A stretch of 12,308 nucleotides of DNA from UBA4661 sp002405405. Lineage in GTDB: Bacteria; Bacteroidota; Ignavibacteria; Kapaibacteriales; UBA4661. Positions 1 to 7,877 of the stretch are shown piece by piece; the stretch's first letter is position 1, and every line of letters starts with the position of its first letter. Below the pieces are notes generated by a model. It ran no database searches, was not told the origin of the DNA, and saw only the letters and a list, made by a program, of their open reading frames with translations. Position numbers and translations under genes: made by a program. The stretch lies in assembly GCA_036847245.1 (NCBI GenBank), contig DAIUAL010000093.1:1-12308 (forward strand), read 5' to 3'.

Positions 1-2
1 AT

Positions 3-98
3 GCAATAGGCGATATGCAGACTATTGCCTATACTTTGGAAAAAGAATCGAAGTCTGCCGTAAATGACGGAGTGCAGGGGTCTGATGGTGCTAGTTAA
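3..98 (+). pseudogene. Probable N-terminal piece of the tape measure gene, ended by in-frame TAA
   Basis: This open frame enters from outside the window and reads AIGDMQTIAYTLEKESKSAV at its start, then about 11 more residues to a TAA at 96-98. The opening resembles the short beta-like beginning of many tape measure proteins. The same frame continues after the stop as EVAKSLEKVGEAQKN and runs straight into the recognisable tape measure domain. I infer that this is the true N-terminus of the same gene, cut off by one nonsense codon or a sequencing error. It could instead be the end of a separate upstream gene, such as a tail assembly chaperone, which normally lies just before the tape measure gene. 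No start codon is visible because the window begins inside the gene. Confidence 0.5.
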
Positions 99-158
99 GA
101 GGTTGCAAAGAGTTTAGAAAAAGTTGGAGAAGCACAAAAGAACGCATCAAATCACCCT

Positions 159-1014
159 TTGTCAAAGGATTCATTGCTTGGTGGCTTGGTAACAGGTGGA
201 ATGGCAGGGATTGCCATGAAAGCATCTGAAATGCTTATGGGAGCATTGAGCAATATCGGTGGTGCGGTTGTAGGCGTAGCTGAAAAAATGATTGAAACAA
301 ACAAAGAGTTTGAAACATTTAGGACACAGCTTACCACACTGACAGGCAGTGCTGATGTTGCAGAGCAACGAATCAAAGAACTTGCAAAATTTGGGGCAGA
401 AACACCCTTTGAACTACCTGAATTGGTTCGTGCCGAAAAGGTGTTGCTTGGATTTGGTTTGTCAGGGCAACGAGCAATCGAAATGACAGGGCGAAGTTCG
501 GCACAGCTTCGCACGATTGTTGGGGACATCGCAGCGGGAACAGGGCAAGCATTTGAAGAAGTTGCTTTGTTGTTTGGTAAATTTTCGTCAGGGGCTTCGG
601 GCGAAGCCATATCGCGGTTGCAAGAACTTGGTGTGGTAACACGTGAGGAACTGAAGAACTTAGGTATTGCATTTGATAGTGCAGGATCGTTGAAATCACC
701 TATTGCCAAAGCATTGCCCGCCGCGTTAAGCATTGCGCAAGAAAAATTCGGTGGTGGCATGAAAGCATTGTCAGAAACCGCATCGGGACAACTTTCGACA
801 TTGCAAGACAACATTGACACACTATTCCGCGACATTGGAACGCCAATCTTTGAGATATTCAAAGACATCGTTGCCGGACTGAACAACTTTTTTGGCAGTA
901 GCACATTTGATACTATCAAAAGCGCACTGAAATCACTGATAGAGGGTATTGGCAACTTTGTCCGTGGAGCGCAAGATCAAGCACCCCGCTGTCCTCGCGA
1001 TCTCGGCAAAGAGC
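159..1014 (+). CDS. Phage tail tape measure protein, N-terminal part (broken by assembly gap)
   Basis: Tape measure proteins set the length of the phage tail tube during assembly and are threaded through it. The start at 159 is only the first TTG in the frame; it has no Shine-Dalgarno sequence, and the frame is open back to 99. A glycine/alanine-rich hydrophobic stretch (about 171-290) leads into ETNKEFETFRTQLTTLTGS and ELAKFGAETPFELPELVRA, the pattern of the tape-measure N-terminal domain (TP901/lambda-like). LTTLTGSADVAEQRIKELAK and a later segment rich in ALPAALSIAQEKFGG and SETASGQLSTLQDNI also fit that domain. The last reliable tape-measure codons end at 976 (GNFVRGAQ). Bases 977-1014 are GC-rich and do not look like this gene. 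Joined to the right-hand part, the protein is about 1265 residues counted from 159. The family assignment is confident; the start is not. Confidence 0.85.
962..976 (+). repeat. 15-base direct repeat, left copy, beside the scaffold gap
   Basis: The sequence ccgtggagcgcaaga occurs here and again at 1026-1040, on the other side of the N run. In both copies the tape measure frame reads RGAQ. Superimposing the copies joins the left frame to the right frame exactly. The likely explanation is two contig ends that overlap by these 15 bases and were never merged. Confidence 0.8.
977..1014. other. 38-base GC-rich segment of doubtful origin at the contig end
   Basis: This stretch between the left repeat copy and the N run is about 63% GC (24 of 38 bases), clearly above the surrounding tape measure gene. 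In the tape measure frame it reads DQAPRCPRDLGKE, which does not fit the gene. In the +1 frame it continues as VERKIKHPAVLAISAKS, again unlike its neighbours. It may be a chimeric read end or the edge of an insertion hidden in the gap. Confidence 0.5.
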
Positions 1015-1024
1015 NNNNNNNNNN
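1015..1024. other. Scaffold gap (10 Ns)
   Basis: Ten undetermined bases interrupt the tape measure gene. A round run of ten usually marks a gap of unknown or nominal size. The flanking 15-base repeat suggests the real gap may be negative, meaning the contigs overlap. Confidence 0.95.
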
Positions 1025-4020
1025 GCCGTGGAGCGCAAGAAAAGCTCGGCAGGCTGCTTGCGACCATGAAACCAATCGTTGAATTTATTTCAAAGGCATT
1101 GGGAACAGGATTGAGTGAAGTGTTCCAAAACATTATGACCGTTGGCAAAGTCATGTTTGATGTTGTAGGAACACAGTTATCGGTATTGTTTGGCATTGTT
1201 AAGCAATTCATTGGGACAATGGAGGGCAGTTCGGCATTTGCTGACAATATCGCATCATCGTTCAAACGGTGGGGCGAAACACTACGCGCAGTCATTGAGT
1301 TGTTAGGAAGTTTGGCGAAAGGATTGATAACATTGCTTGCCACACCTTTGCAAGCCATTGCAGGAATTGTTGAATCAGTCATACGGTGGTTTGGTTCGTT
1401 TTTTACGACAACACAGCAAACAGGACAGGCGGTACAACAAACAGGCGAAAAAGTCTTGACCTTTGCCGAACACTTGAAAAATCTACGCGGTTGGGTTGAG
1501 GGATTGACCGCTATGTTTAATGTGTTCAAAGATAGCATTGGCGCGACATTCAAAGCAATATCATTGGTTATCAGTGATTTCAGCTTGGATAAGCTGATGT
1601 CATTGCCAAACACCTTGCAAAAGATATGGTCAGATAATGGGCAAAAGACTACGGATGCTTGGAATGGTGTTTGGAACGATATGGCAAAAAGTTCGGCACA
1701 GCAAGCAGAAGCAAGCAAAAAAGAGCAAGAGCAAATTTTCTTCGACCTGTACGATACAGTCAAAGCATTGCAAGTAACAGCCAAAGACAAAAGCAAAGAA
1801 CAGATTCTTGACGAAAAGAAACGACTTGCAGAACGTATCAAGATAGCGACACAAGCCAAAGAGATAACGGAAAAACAGCAACAGGATTTGGAGAAGCTAC
1901 TCAAAGGAGTGAATGAGGGTGGCTATACATCGGCATTGCAGTTGATACAAAACTTGCAAAAAGAAATGGCGAAAGGATTGATGATTGATGAAGATGTTTC
2001 AAAACAGGTTGGTAATATCAGAACGGTCATTGAAGCCGAAAAAGACAAAAACCGCATCACATTAGCGGAACGGAAACGCCTGTACGAATTATTGGAAAGG
2101 ATAGAAAAAAACAAGCCAAAGAGCGACAAAGACCAACAAGAAGAATTGGCAAAACTTCGTGCTGATGTTGCTAAGTCAAAATCGGAAGCATACATCAAAT
2201 CAATAGAGGACGAAAAGAAAAAAGAGTTAGAAGCGCAAAAAGCTAAAGAGCAAGAAGAAATTGCCAAAGTCCAAAAAGAAGTCAAGGCATTGCAAGCCAA
2301 CACTTCATACAAAGCAAGCATCAAAGAGGAAATGCTGAAACTGTATGCTGACAAAGAACGCGCTATCGAGGAAATTGGAGAACGTGAACGGTTTCAAATC
2401 TTAGTGAAATACGGACAGAAACAATATGAGGAAGTCAAGAAACAAGAACAGGAACTACTGAAAGCACGAAATGAAACAACCAAACGACAAATCGAAGCAT
2501 TGACCGAACAAGTCAAGGCATCGCCAAGTGTTGCAGGATTGGAACAGCTTCTTGCTTTACGATTAGAGCAAGCTAAACGCACAGCCGAAGCAGAGCTGAA
2601 AGGCATCATTGAGGGGACACAAGAGTACAAGCAAGCTGAAGTTAAGATCAAGGCAAAAATTGATGGTACAAGTTTTACCGTTGCTGATGCTGACACACAA
2701 TTAAACGCACTGCGAAATAAGGTTGCCGATACGCTGAAAAGCGGTGTTGGTGAAGCAGGATTTGCTTATGTCAATGCCTTAAAACAAGCCAATGATGCAG
2801 AATTGAAAACACGCAAAGAACATCAAAAAGCGGTTACTCAATTTTTGATCGACAGTCAAGCAAGTAGGATAGAGCGTGAGCGACTGACAAAATTGCAAGC
2901 TATTGAGGACGAGTATGCCACAGAGCGCACTAAGGCAGGAGATAATGAGAGCAAAAAATTAGTTGCTTTGCATCAATATAACGAAGCAAGAAAAAAACTG
3001 AATCAGGAATACCTTTTGTATTCTCAAAAGGCGACAGAGGTTGCTGATGGTGTCGTGCAAAATGCAAGTTCTATTCTACTAAGTTCATTAACCAACATCA
3101 CGGCTGAAATTGAAAAAGCAGTAGGTATCAATGATGAACAACAAAAGCAACTACAAACTGAAGAACAGGCACTGAAAGAATCCTTGCAGAAACGAGAAAC
3201 AAGCTACGAGGAATATGCAAGAAGATTAGCAGAGATTGACGCAAAAAGAACCGATTTACAAGCATTGCAGATTAGCAGTATTGGTGGCTTGCTTGAATCA
3301 ACTGCAAAACAGGTGCAAAAAAGCATTGGTGAAGCATTAGGATTAGCATCAACAAAACAGATCGAACAGTTTCAGGACACAGCCAAACAGGGCAGTATTG
3401 CGTATGAAACCCTTGCGGTTTCAGCAAGTTTGCAATTTGGAGCATTGGTAGCAAGCGGAGAGAGTGCAGGAAAAGCAATGGTACGAGCAACATTCAATAC
3501 GTTGAAAGCACTTGTACCGATATTGTCAGCACAGATATTTGGATTATACACCGCATCACCTAACCCTGTCAATGTTCTTGGTCTTGGTATCCCAGGGGCA
3601 ACCGCCGCAGGAGTTATGACTGCAATACTAACAGGATTGCTTTCCATAGCCGAAGCATCTATTGGGGCAGAACAAGGCGTTATCGGTATTACGCAGAGTT
3701 ACAATAGACGCAAAGGAAGAACGGACACGATACCGCTTATGGTGGCACAGGGTGAATCTATCATCAATGCAGGGGCAACACGCAAACACCGTTTGCTTTT
3801 AGAGCATATCAATAGCGGAAAGAGTTTGGAGCAGTTTGACATGGGCAACAATAGACAGTTGCAAGCGGTCATAGGAGAACTGAACAACTTGAATACACGT
3901 ATGGCACGAATTGAGGACATCAATATGCGAACAGTACGTGCCGTACAAACATTAGGAGAACGACCAATAACCGTACAAAGTAATGTAAAGGCAGTTGTTG
4001 AACAACGAGGACAATGGTAA
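1025..4020 (+). CDS. Phage tail tape measure protein, central and C-terminal part
   Basis: This is the continuation of the tape measure protein to its stop at 4018-4020. A hydrophobic segment at about 1288-1408 (LLGSLAKGLITLLATPLQA) is followed by long stretches rich in Lys, Glu, Gln and Ala that look like coiled coil, at about 1684-1920, 2030-2650, 2800-3015 and 3130-3260. A second hydrophobic, glycine-rich region lies at about 3490-3680. The segment GRTDTIPLMVAQGESIINA (about 3714-3770) matches the conserved C-terminal motif of many tape measure proteins. An extended alpha-helical middle with hydrophobic patches is typical of the family. An ATG at 949 opens this frame left of the gap but is not a credible start, because the sequence is in frame with the left part once the repeat is collapsed. 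The stop overlaps the next start by one base. Confidence 0.88.
1026..1040 (+). repeat. 15-base direct repeat, right copy, beside the scaffold gap
   Basis: Second copy of ccgtggagcgcaaga, one base after the N run. The base after the left copy is t and the base after this copy is a. Reading on from this copy gives RGAQEKLGRLLATMKPIVEF, which continues the tape measure frame broken at the left copy. Confidence 0.8.
4007..4011 (+). promoter_or_regulatory. Ribosome binding site deciding the start of the 133-residue gene
   Basis: GAGGA lies 8 bases before the ATG at 4020 but only 2 bases before the ATG at 4014. The spacing favours 4020, which also gives the common TAATG stop/start overlap with the tape measure gene. 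Confidence 0.55.
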
Positions 4021-4421
4021 TGCAAAATATCGCACCGTATATTTTTCGGCTGTATTATTCAGATACACCAACACGCAATGCAGGGCAATATATTGAACGT
4101 AGATGTTGGGGGATAGGCGTTGATGTTGAGGTCAAAACGGAAAACCTTGTAATGCTATCAGGGAAAGAACTATCATACAGCAATACGGCTGATATATTGA
4201 ATGTCGAATGTGAATCATTCAAGGTAGCGGATGATTTGAATCTATACTTGGAAACGTGCGATGTGTGTACTCTTTCAAAGCATCTTTGGTTTGAAACACG
4301 AAACTATGAACCGACATTCACGACATACAGCACACCGCAAAAAGTTGTTTTGCAGTCATTGAAACAAGGATTTGATTTACCGTATCGAACCCTGACAATT
4401 TGTTTGAAGAAAGAATCATGA
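4020..4421 (+). CDS. Unrecognised phage tail protein, 133 aa, after the tape measure gene
   Basis: I do not recognise a family. The protein is 133 residues long and starts MQNIAPYIFRLYYSD. It is mixed polar and aromatic with no signal peptide or membrane segment, and looks beta-rich by eye. Motif-like stretches are YIERRCWGIGVDVEVKTENL and HLWFETRNYEP. The start at 4020 is preferred over 4014 because of the GAGGA spacing. Its ATG shares one base with the tape measure stop (TAATG), and its own stop overlaps the next ATG by four bases (ATGA), so translation of the three genes is probably coupled. In siphophage tail operons the gene directly after the tape measure usually encodes a distal tail or tail-tip protein, so a small baseplate role is a reasonable inference from position only. 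Confidence 0.75.
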   Translation: MQNIAPYIFRLYYSDTPTRNAGQYIERRCWGIGVDVEVKTENLVMLSGKELSYSNTADILNVECESFKVADDLNLYLETCDVCTLSKHLWFETRNYEPTFTTYSTPQKVVLQSLKQGFDLPYRTLTICLKKES

Positions 4422-6292
4422 ACCGTGATGCAACATACTACACACCATTTTTGACCAACAACAATGAGGAATGGCTGTTAGAAATTATCCCTGCATTGAA
4501 TACGCCAATAGGTGCAACGCGGACAGCATTATCACCGTATGGCTTGACACGTTCCTTGAATATCAAAACGGCATACAATGTTGTACCGCACAAACTGCCT
4601 GTACGCAGTTCGTTGAATGTTGAATTTGATGCCAATGTTTTAACGGACGCAGAACGTGAAATACTGATTAACGAGATATACACACTGCATGAATACACAC
4701 CGCCAAGCGGTGCGCCTGTATTGGCATTTGACTATTTGAATAGATACATACTTCGCAAGACCACAACACCAACAGTAACACGTGCTGATGGATATATTAC
4801 TCAAGTTATACCACAACACGCAACACGCTATGTCAAAGAATATGTTGAGCGTGAGTATGTCTATGAAGAAAACCCATACGATGGCAGTAAGGAACTGAAA
4901 GAGTATGAGATAGAGTATGGATTTGAGGTACAGGGTGCAATGCCTGATATGATATTTGGCATTGAGATAACAAACGGCAATGATATACAAGTGCAATGGT
5001 TCAAAAAATCAAGCACATCTACGGTACAATCAAGTTCGGTATTTGACACATGGACGTATGGCAATGTGTGGCGAGTAAAAGATGCTGATGGTGTAGTACG
5101 GTTTGAGGGTATGCAAAAGAGAACCCCAGGATCAGTGGTTGAACACACCAAGCCGATTGCTAAAATGAAAATCGAGGTAGTCAGTATAGAACGTGCCGTG
5201 TTTGAAAGCATGAAAGCAGAGCGGATCATCAGCCGATTGAAATCAGCAGTATGGAAAAAAGCAAAACGCATCGAGTACGGCAAAGAAGTTCGGTATTCGA
5301 TTGTTGAACAAGACACATTGGAACTGATAACATTTCCGCAGTTATTGTCAGCAATACAGGCAGAAGCAACGGACATATATCGAAGCATCAAACGGAATAA
5401 TGCCGTGAGTGTGGTCATAGATATGAGCGAACTCGGTGTGGATTGGTATATGCAAGGCGCAAGCACACCAATTCCGTTATCAATGCTTGGAGTGCAAATG
5501 CAGTTACTAAGTCAAGGTAGAGCAGTCAGTGGTGTCTTAGTCCCGAGCAAAGACGCAACAATCAATATGTACGACTTTGTAACTGACTTGATGGAAACCT
5601 TGTTTGTCAAGGCGCAAATTGTACTGACTGATTCGACAATGACTATCAAGACCAAACGACTGTTGAATAGTTTTGATGCCGTGCAAGACATTACGGAAGA
5701 TGTGTGGATAAGCAAAAGTCAGAGAACAATCAGTATTGGCAAAGACAGTATCAGAGGTGCGGTAGCGACAGCAAAGATGCCACACACAAACGACAAAAAG
5801 CAATACACAAAAGCGCAAAACACGTCCGAGCGCGAAAGCGACATGAGTTTCAACCTTATTGCACACAATATCTTATCGTTTAACGAACATGAGCATACAG
5901 GATTGTTCGTTGAAATGCTTGCTGATAGTTCAGCCATGAAAGCACTATCAACCAAAGCAACCGTATGGCTTGACAATGAACGAAAAGTAGAAGTTGAGGA
6001 AGTAACACAGAGCGACCGACTGTCAGCAGTTTATTTTGCACAAGAGGAAGCAAGTGTAGGATATGCCATAGCACAGGGCGCAACAGAATGTTTTGGTTGG
6101 AACGATGTTGGGACGATTGAGGGCGAAGTTATTACATCGGCAACATTGAACAGCACGACCGTTGGAAACATTTACACTTTATATGATACCTATATTACAC
6201 ATTCACCACGAAAAGCAACATTAACATCATGCGATGAAGATTGTTTGCAAGGGACTGCAAAAGTTACGTTCCTTTTGCATCACGCAGACTAA
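4418..6292 (+). CDS. Putative phage tail-tip/baseplate protein, 624 aa, family not recognised
   Basis: This is a large soluble protein with no signal peptide or membrane segment. The start is ATG 4418, which overlaps the preceding stop as ATGA and follows a purine-rich GAAGAAAG; an in-frame TTG at 4400 is less likely. The first 110 residues (RSLNIKTAYNVVPHKLPVRS, then LNRYILRKTTT) look like a compact domain. The middle contains NVWRVKDADGVVRFEGMQKR, the sort of segment seen in tail hub (Tal/gp27-like) proteins that report a local field with an F-x-G turn, but this is only a resemblance. The C-terminal part is Thr/Ser- and Asp-rich and beta-like (GEVITSATLNSTTVGNIYTL). Its position after the tape measure gene and the 133-residue gene supports a tail-tip or tail-associated structural role. 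No peptidase or lysozyme catalytic motif was seen. The specific function is unknown. Confidence 0.75.
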   Translation: MNRDATYYTPFLTNNNEEWLLEIIPALNTPIGATRTALSPYGLTRSLNIKTAYNVVPHKLPVRSSLNVEFDANVLTDAEREILINEIYTLHEYTPPSGAPVLAFDYLNRYILRKTTTPTVTRADGYITQVIPQHATRYVKEYVEREYVYEENPYDGSKELKEYEIEYGFEVQGAMPDMIFGIEITNGNDIQVQWFKKSSTSTVQSSSVFDTWTYGNVWRVKDADGVVRFEGMQKRTPGSVVEHTKPIAKMKIEVVSIERAVFESMKAERIISRLKSAVWKKAKRIEYGKEVRYSIVEQDTLELITFPQLLSAIQAEATDIYRSIKRNNAVSVVIDMSELGVDWYMQGASTPIPLSMLGVQMQLLSQGRAVSGVLVPSKDATINMYDFVTDLMETLFVKAQIVLTDSTMTIKTKRLLNSFDAVQDITEDVWISKSQRTISIGKDSIRGAVATAKMPHTNDKKQYTKAQNTSERESDMSFNLIAHNILSFNEHEHTGLFVEMLADSSAMKALSTKATVWLDNERKVEVEEVTQSDRLSAVYFAQEEASVGYAIAQGATECFGWNDVGTIEGEVITSATLNSTTVGNIYTLYDTYITHSPRKATLTSCDEDCLQGTAKVTFLLHHAD

Positions 6293-6501
6293 TAAACAAG
6301 TATTTCGGCACACAACCCGACACACCACAACACCGACACACACGCAAAGCAAGTAGGCAAGCCGTTGGCAGGGATATTTACCGAGAACTTTACATAATCC
6401 ATATTAGATTCGCTTTATAGATATACCAGATAATCCCTAGAAACAGCTTATTCATTTGTTTCCGAAGATTGTTTAGCATTGCTGCATTAACTAGTACAGA
6501 A
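6293..6501. other. Non-coding seam between phage tail genes and chromosomal genes
   Basis: This stretch has no open frame of note, no tRNA, no att-like repeat that can be tested within the window, and no hairpin terminator. It lies between the phage + strand unit and the stop of pyrC on the - strand. The first part is A/C-rich (see the tract at 6306-6353); the rest is AT-rich. If the phage genes are an integrated prophage, its right boundary is probably here, but the other boundary is outside the window. Confidence 0.6.
6306..6353 (+). promoter_or_regulatory. T-free, C-rich tract after the phage operon (possible Rho site)
   Basis: These 48 bases contain no T and have 21 C, 20 A and 7 G. The tract starts 14 bases after the stop of the 624-residue gene. 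A C-rich, G-poor, unstructured transcript is the known composition of Rho loading sites, and no intrinsic terminator follows the phage operon. The role is inferred from composition alone. Confidence 0.3.
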
Positions 6502-7812
6502 TTACAATGTGCATTCTGCAATGATACCACGATTAATTGCATATCGCGGTTTACCTTTCATATTCCATCCATGATATGGTGTGTTGCGTGACAATGATTT
6601 TGTTGTTTCAACATTGTATGTCCATTCCTCATTTGGCGCAAGAATGGTCAGATTTGCCGATGCTCCTTGTGCGATACGAATATCCGGCAGATTTAAAATT
6701 TTTCTTGGATTGATTGACATGAGCTCGATAAGCCGTGCTAAGGTAATGTGCCCAGCATGAACAAGATGCGTCAGTGACAATCCGATACTTGTTTCTAAAC
6801 CAAGAATTCCATTAGCTGCTAAGCCGAGTTCTACAAGCTTTTCGTGGCGAGCATGAGGAGCATGATCTGTTGCAATAACTTCAACCGTACCATCTTTGAT
6901 ACCTTCGATAATTGCAGCAATATCTGCTGATGTTCGCAGTGGTGGATTCATTTTATAGTGAGCATCATATTCATGCAGCGATGCATCTGTCAATGTAAAA
7001 TGATGCGGCGTAACTTCGCAAGATACTCTTTGACCACGTGCCTTTGCAGAACGTACAAGCTCAATACCTCCTGAAGTGCTTAAATGCGAAACATGGTATC
7101 GACGATTTCCTAAGTATTGTGCCAGCATGATATCGCGGGCAATCATGACCTCTTCAGCCACAGTTGGATATCCTTTTACACCAAGCAATGCTGACATTGC
7201 ACCTTCGTTCATCACAAATCCTTCTGTCAATGCATGGTCTTCACAGTGTTGAGATAACAAAGCATCAATTGGAGCGAGATATTCAAATGCTCTTCGCATA
7301 ACAGCAGAATCCGTAATACATGAGCCATCATCAGAAAACATTACGACACCGGATTTGTAAAGTTCGAGCAAAGGAGCCAGTTCTTTTCCCTTACGTTCTT
7401 TAGTAATGGCAGCAGTAACATGTACTTCGGTTAGAGTGTGTGCAGCTCGATTAGTGATATATTCGACAATGGCAGGATGATCGATAGCAGGCGCTGTATT
7501 AGGCATACAACATACGCCGGTAAAGCCACCATTGGCAGCACAATTCGTCCCCGTTTGTATAGTTTCTTTGTATTCCTGCCCCGGCTCTCGCAGATGTACG
7601 TGCATATCATAAAACCCGGGAGCACAGACGAGATCGGTGCCATCAATCACTTTAGTAGAATTATCTGAAACTGTTTCGGTAAAAGGTTGTAAGCAATAGT
7701 ATGAAATAACTCCCTGCTCAATCATAAGGGATACAACTTCGTCTTTGGATTCTGAAGGATTGACAACACGAATATTATTGAGAATAATTTTTGATGGTGT
7801 AGTAATCTTCAT
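6502..7812 (-). CDS. pyrC: Dihydroorotase, class I
   Basis: Dihydroorotase closes carbamoyl-aspartate to dihydroorotate, the third step of pyrimidine synthesis, in the cytoplasm. The 436-residue protein has the usual class I length. The first signature, DMHVHLREP, has metal ligands His71 and His73 and substrate-binding Arg75. FSDDG (161-162) carries the bridging Asp of class I enzymes. His189 (QHCED) and His243 (HVSHLS) are further ligands, and ATDHAPHARHEK holds the catalytic Asp316. All key residues are present, so the enzyme should be active. The start at 7812 gives MKITTPSKIILNNIRV, the normal beginning of the family. The frame also extends upstream to an ATG at 7881, but that adds 23 unlike residues and would overlap the end of rnhB. 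The gene is last in a - strand set behind rnhB, with a 65-base spacer. Confidence 0.95.
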   Translation of the reverse strand: MKITTPSKIILNNIRVVNPSESKDEVVSLMIEQGVISYYCLQPFTETVSDNSTKVIDGTDLVCAPGFYDMHVHLREPGQEYKETIQTGTNCAANGGFTGVCCMPNTAPAIDHPAIVEYITNRAAHTLTEVHVTAAITKERKGKELAPLLELYKSGVVMFSDDGSCITDSAVMRRAFEYLAPIDALLSQHCEDHALTEGFVMNEGAMSALLGVKGYPTVAEEVMIARDIMLAQYLGNRRYHVSHLSTSGGIELVRSAKARGQRVSCEVTPHHFTLTDASLHEYDAHYKMNPPLRTSADIAAIIEGIKDGTVEVIATDHAPHARHEKLVELGLAANGILGLETSIGLSLTHLVHAGHITLARLIELMSINPRKILNLPDIRIAQGASANLTILAPNEEWTYNVETTKSLSRNTPYHGWNMKGKPRYAINRGIIAECTL

Positions 7813-7877
7813 AAGATATTTGAGAAAAAATGGGCAAGACAATGACTTTAAACATGATAAGTGCAAAATGCTAGGGT

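Noticed and set aside
38..45. GGAAAAAG as a possible slippery site for tail-chaperone frameshifting
   Set aside because: It is not a canonical XXXYYYZ heptamer, and the coding-like sequence before and after the TAA is in the same frame, so no frameshift is required.
949..1024. ATG at 949 as the start of a separate gene
   Set aside because: The frame belongs to the tape measure only right of the gap. Left of the gap the other frame codes, and joining the repeat copies makes a single gene, so no new start is needed.
933..1904. Long open frame on the - strand across the tape measure gene
   Set aside because: It is antisense to a well-supported coding region, is Ser/Cys-rich like a mirror of Gln/Ala/Lys codons, and spans the N gap. 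The same applies to the - strand frame at 152-955.
7438..7668. Open frame on the + strand inside pyrC
   Set aside because: It is antisense to highly conserved pyrC motifs and has no ribosome site or family resemblance.
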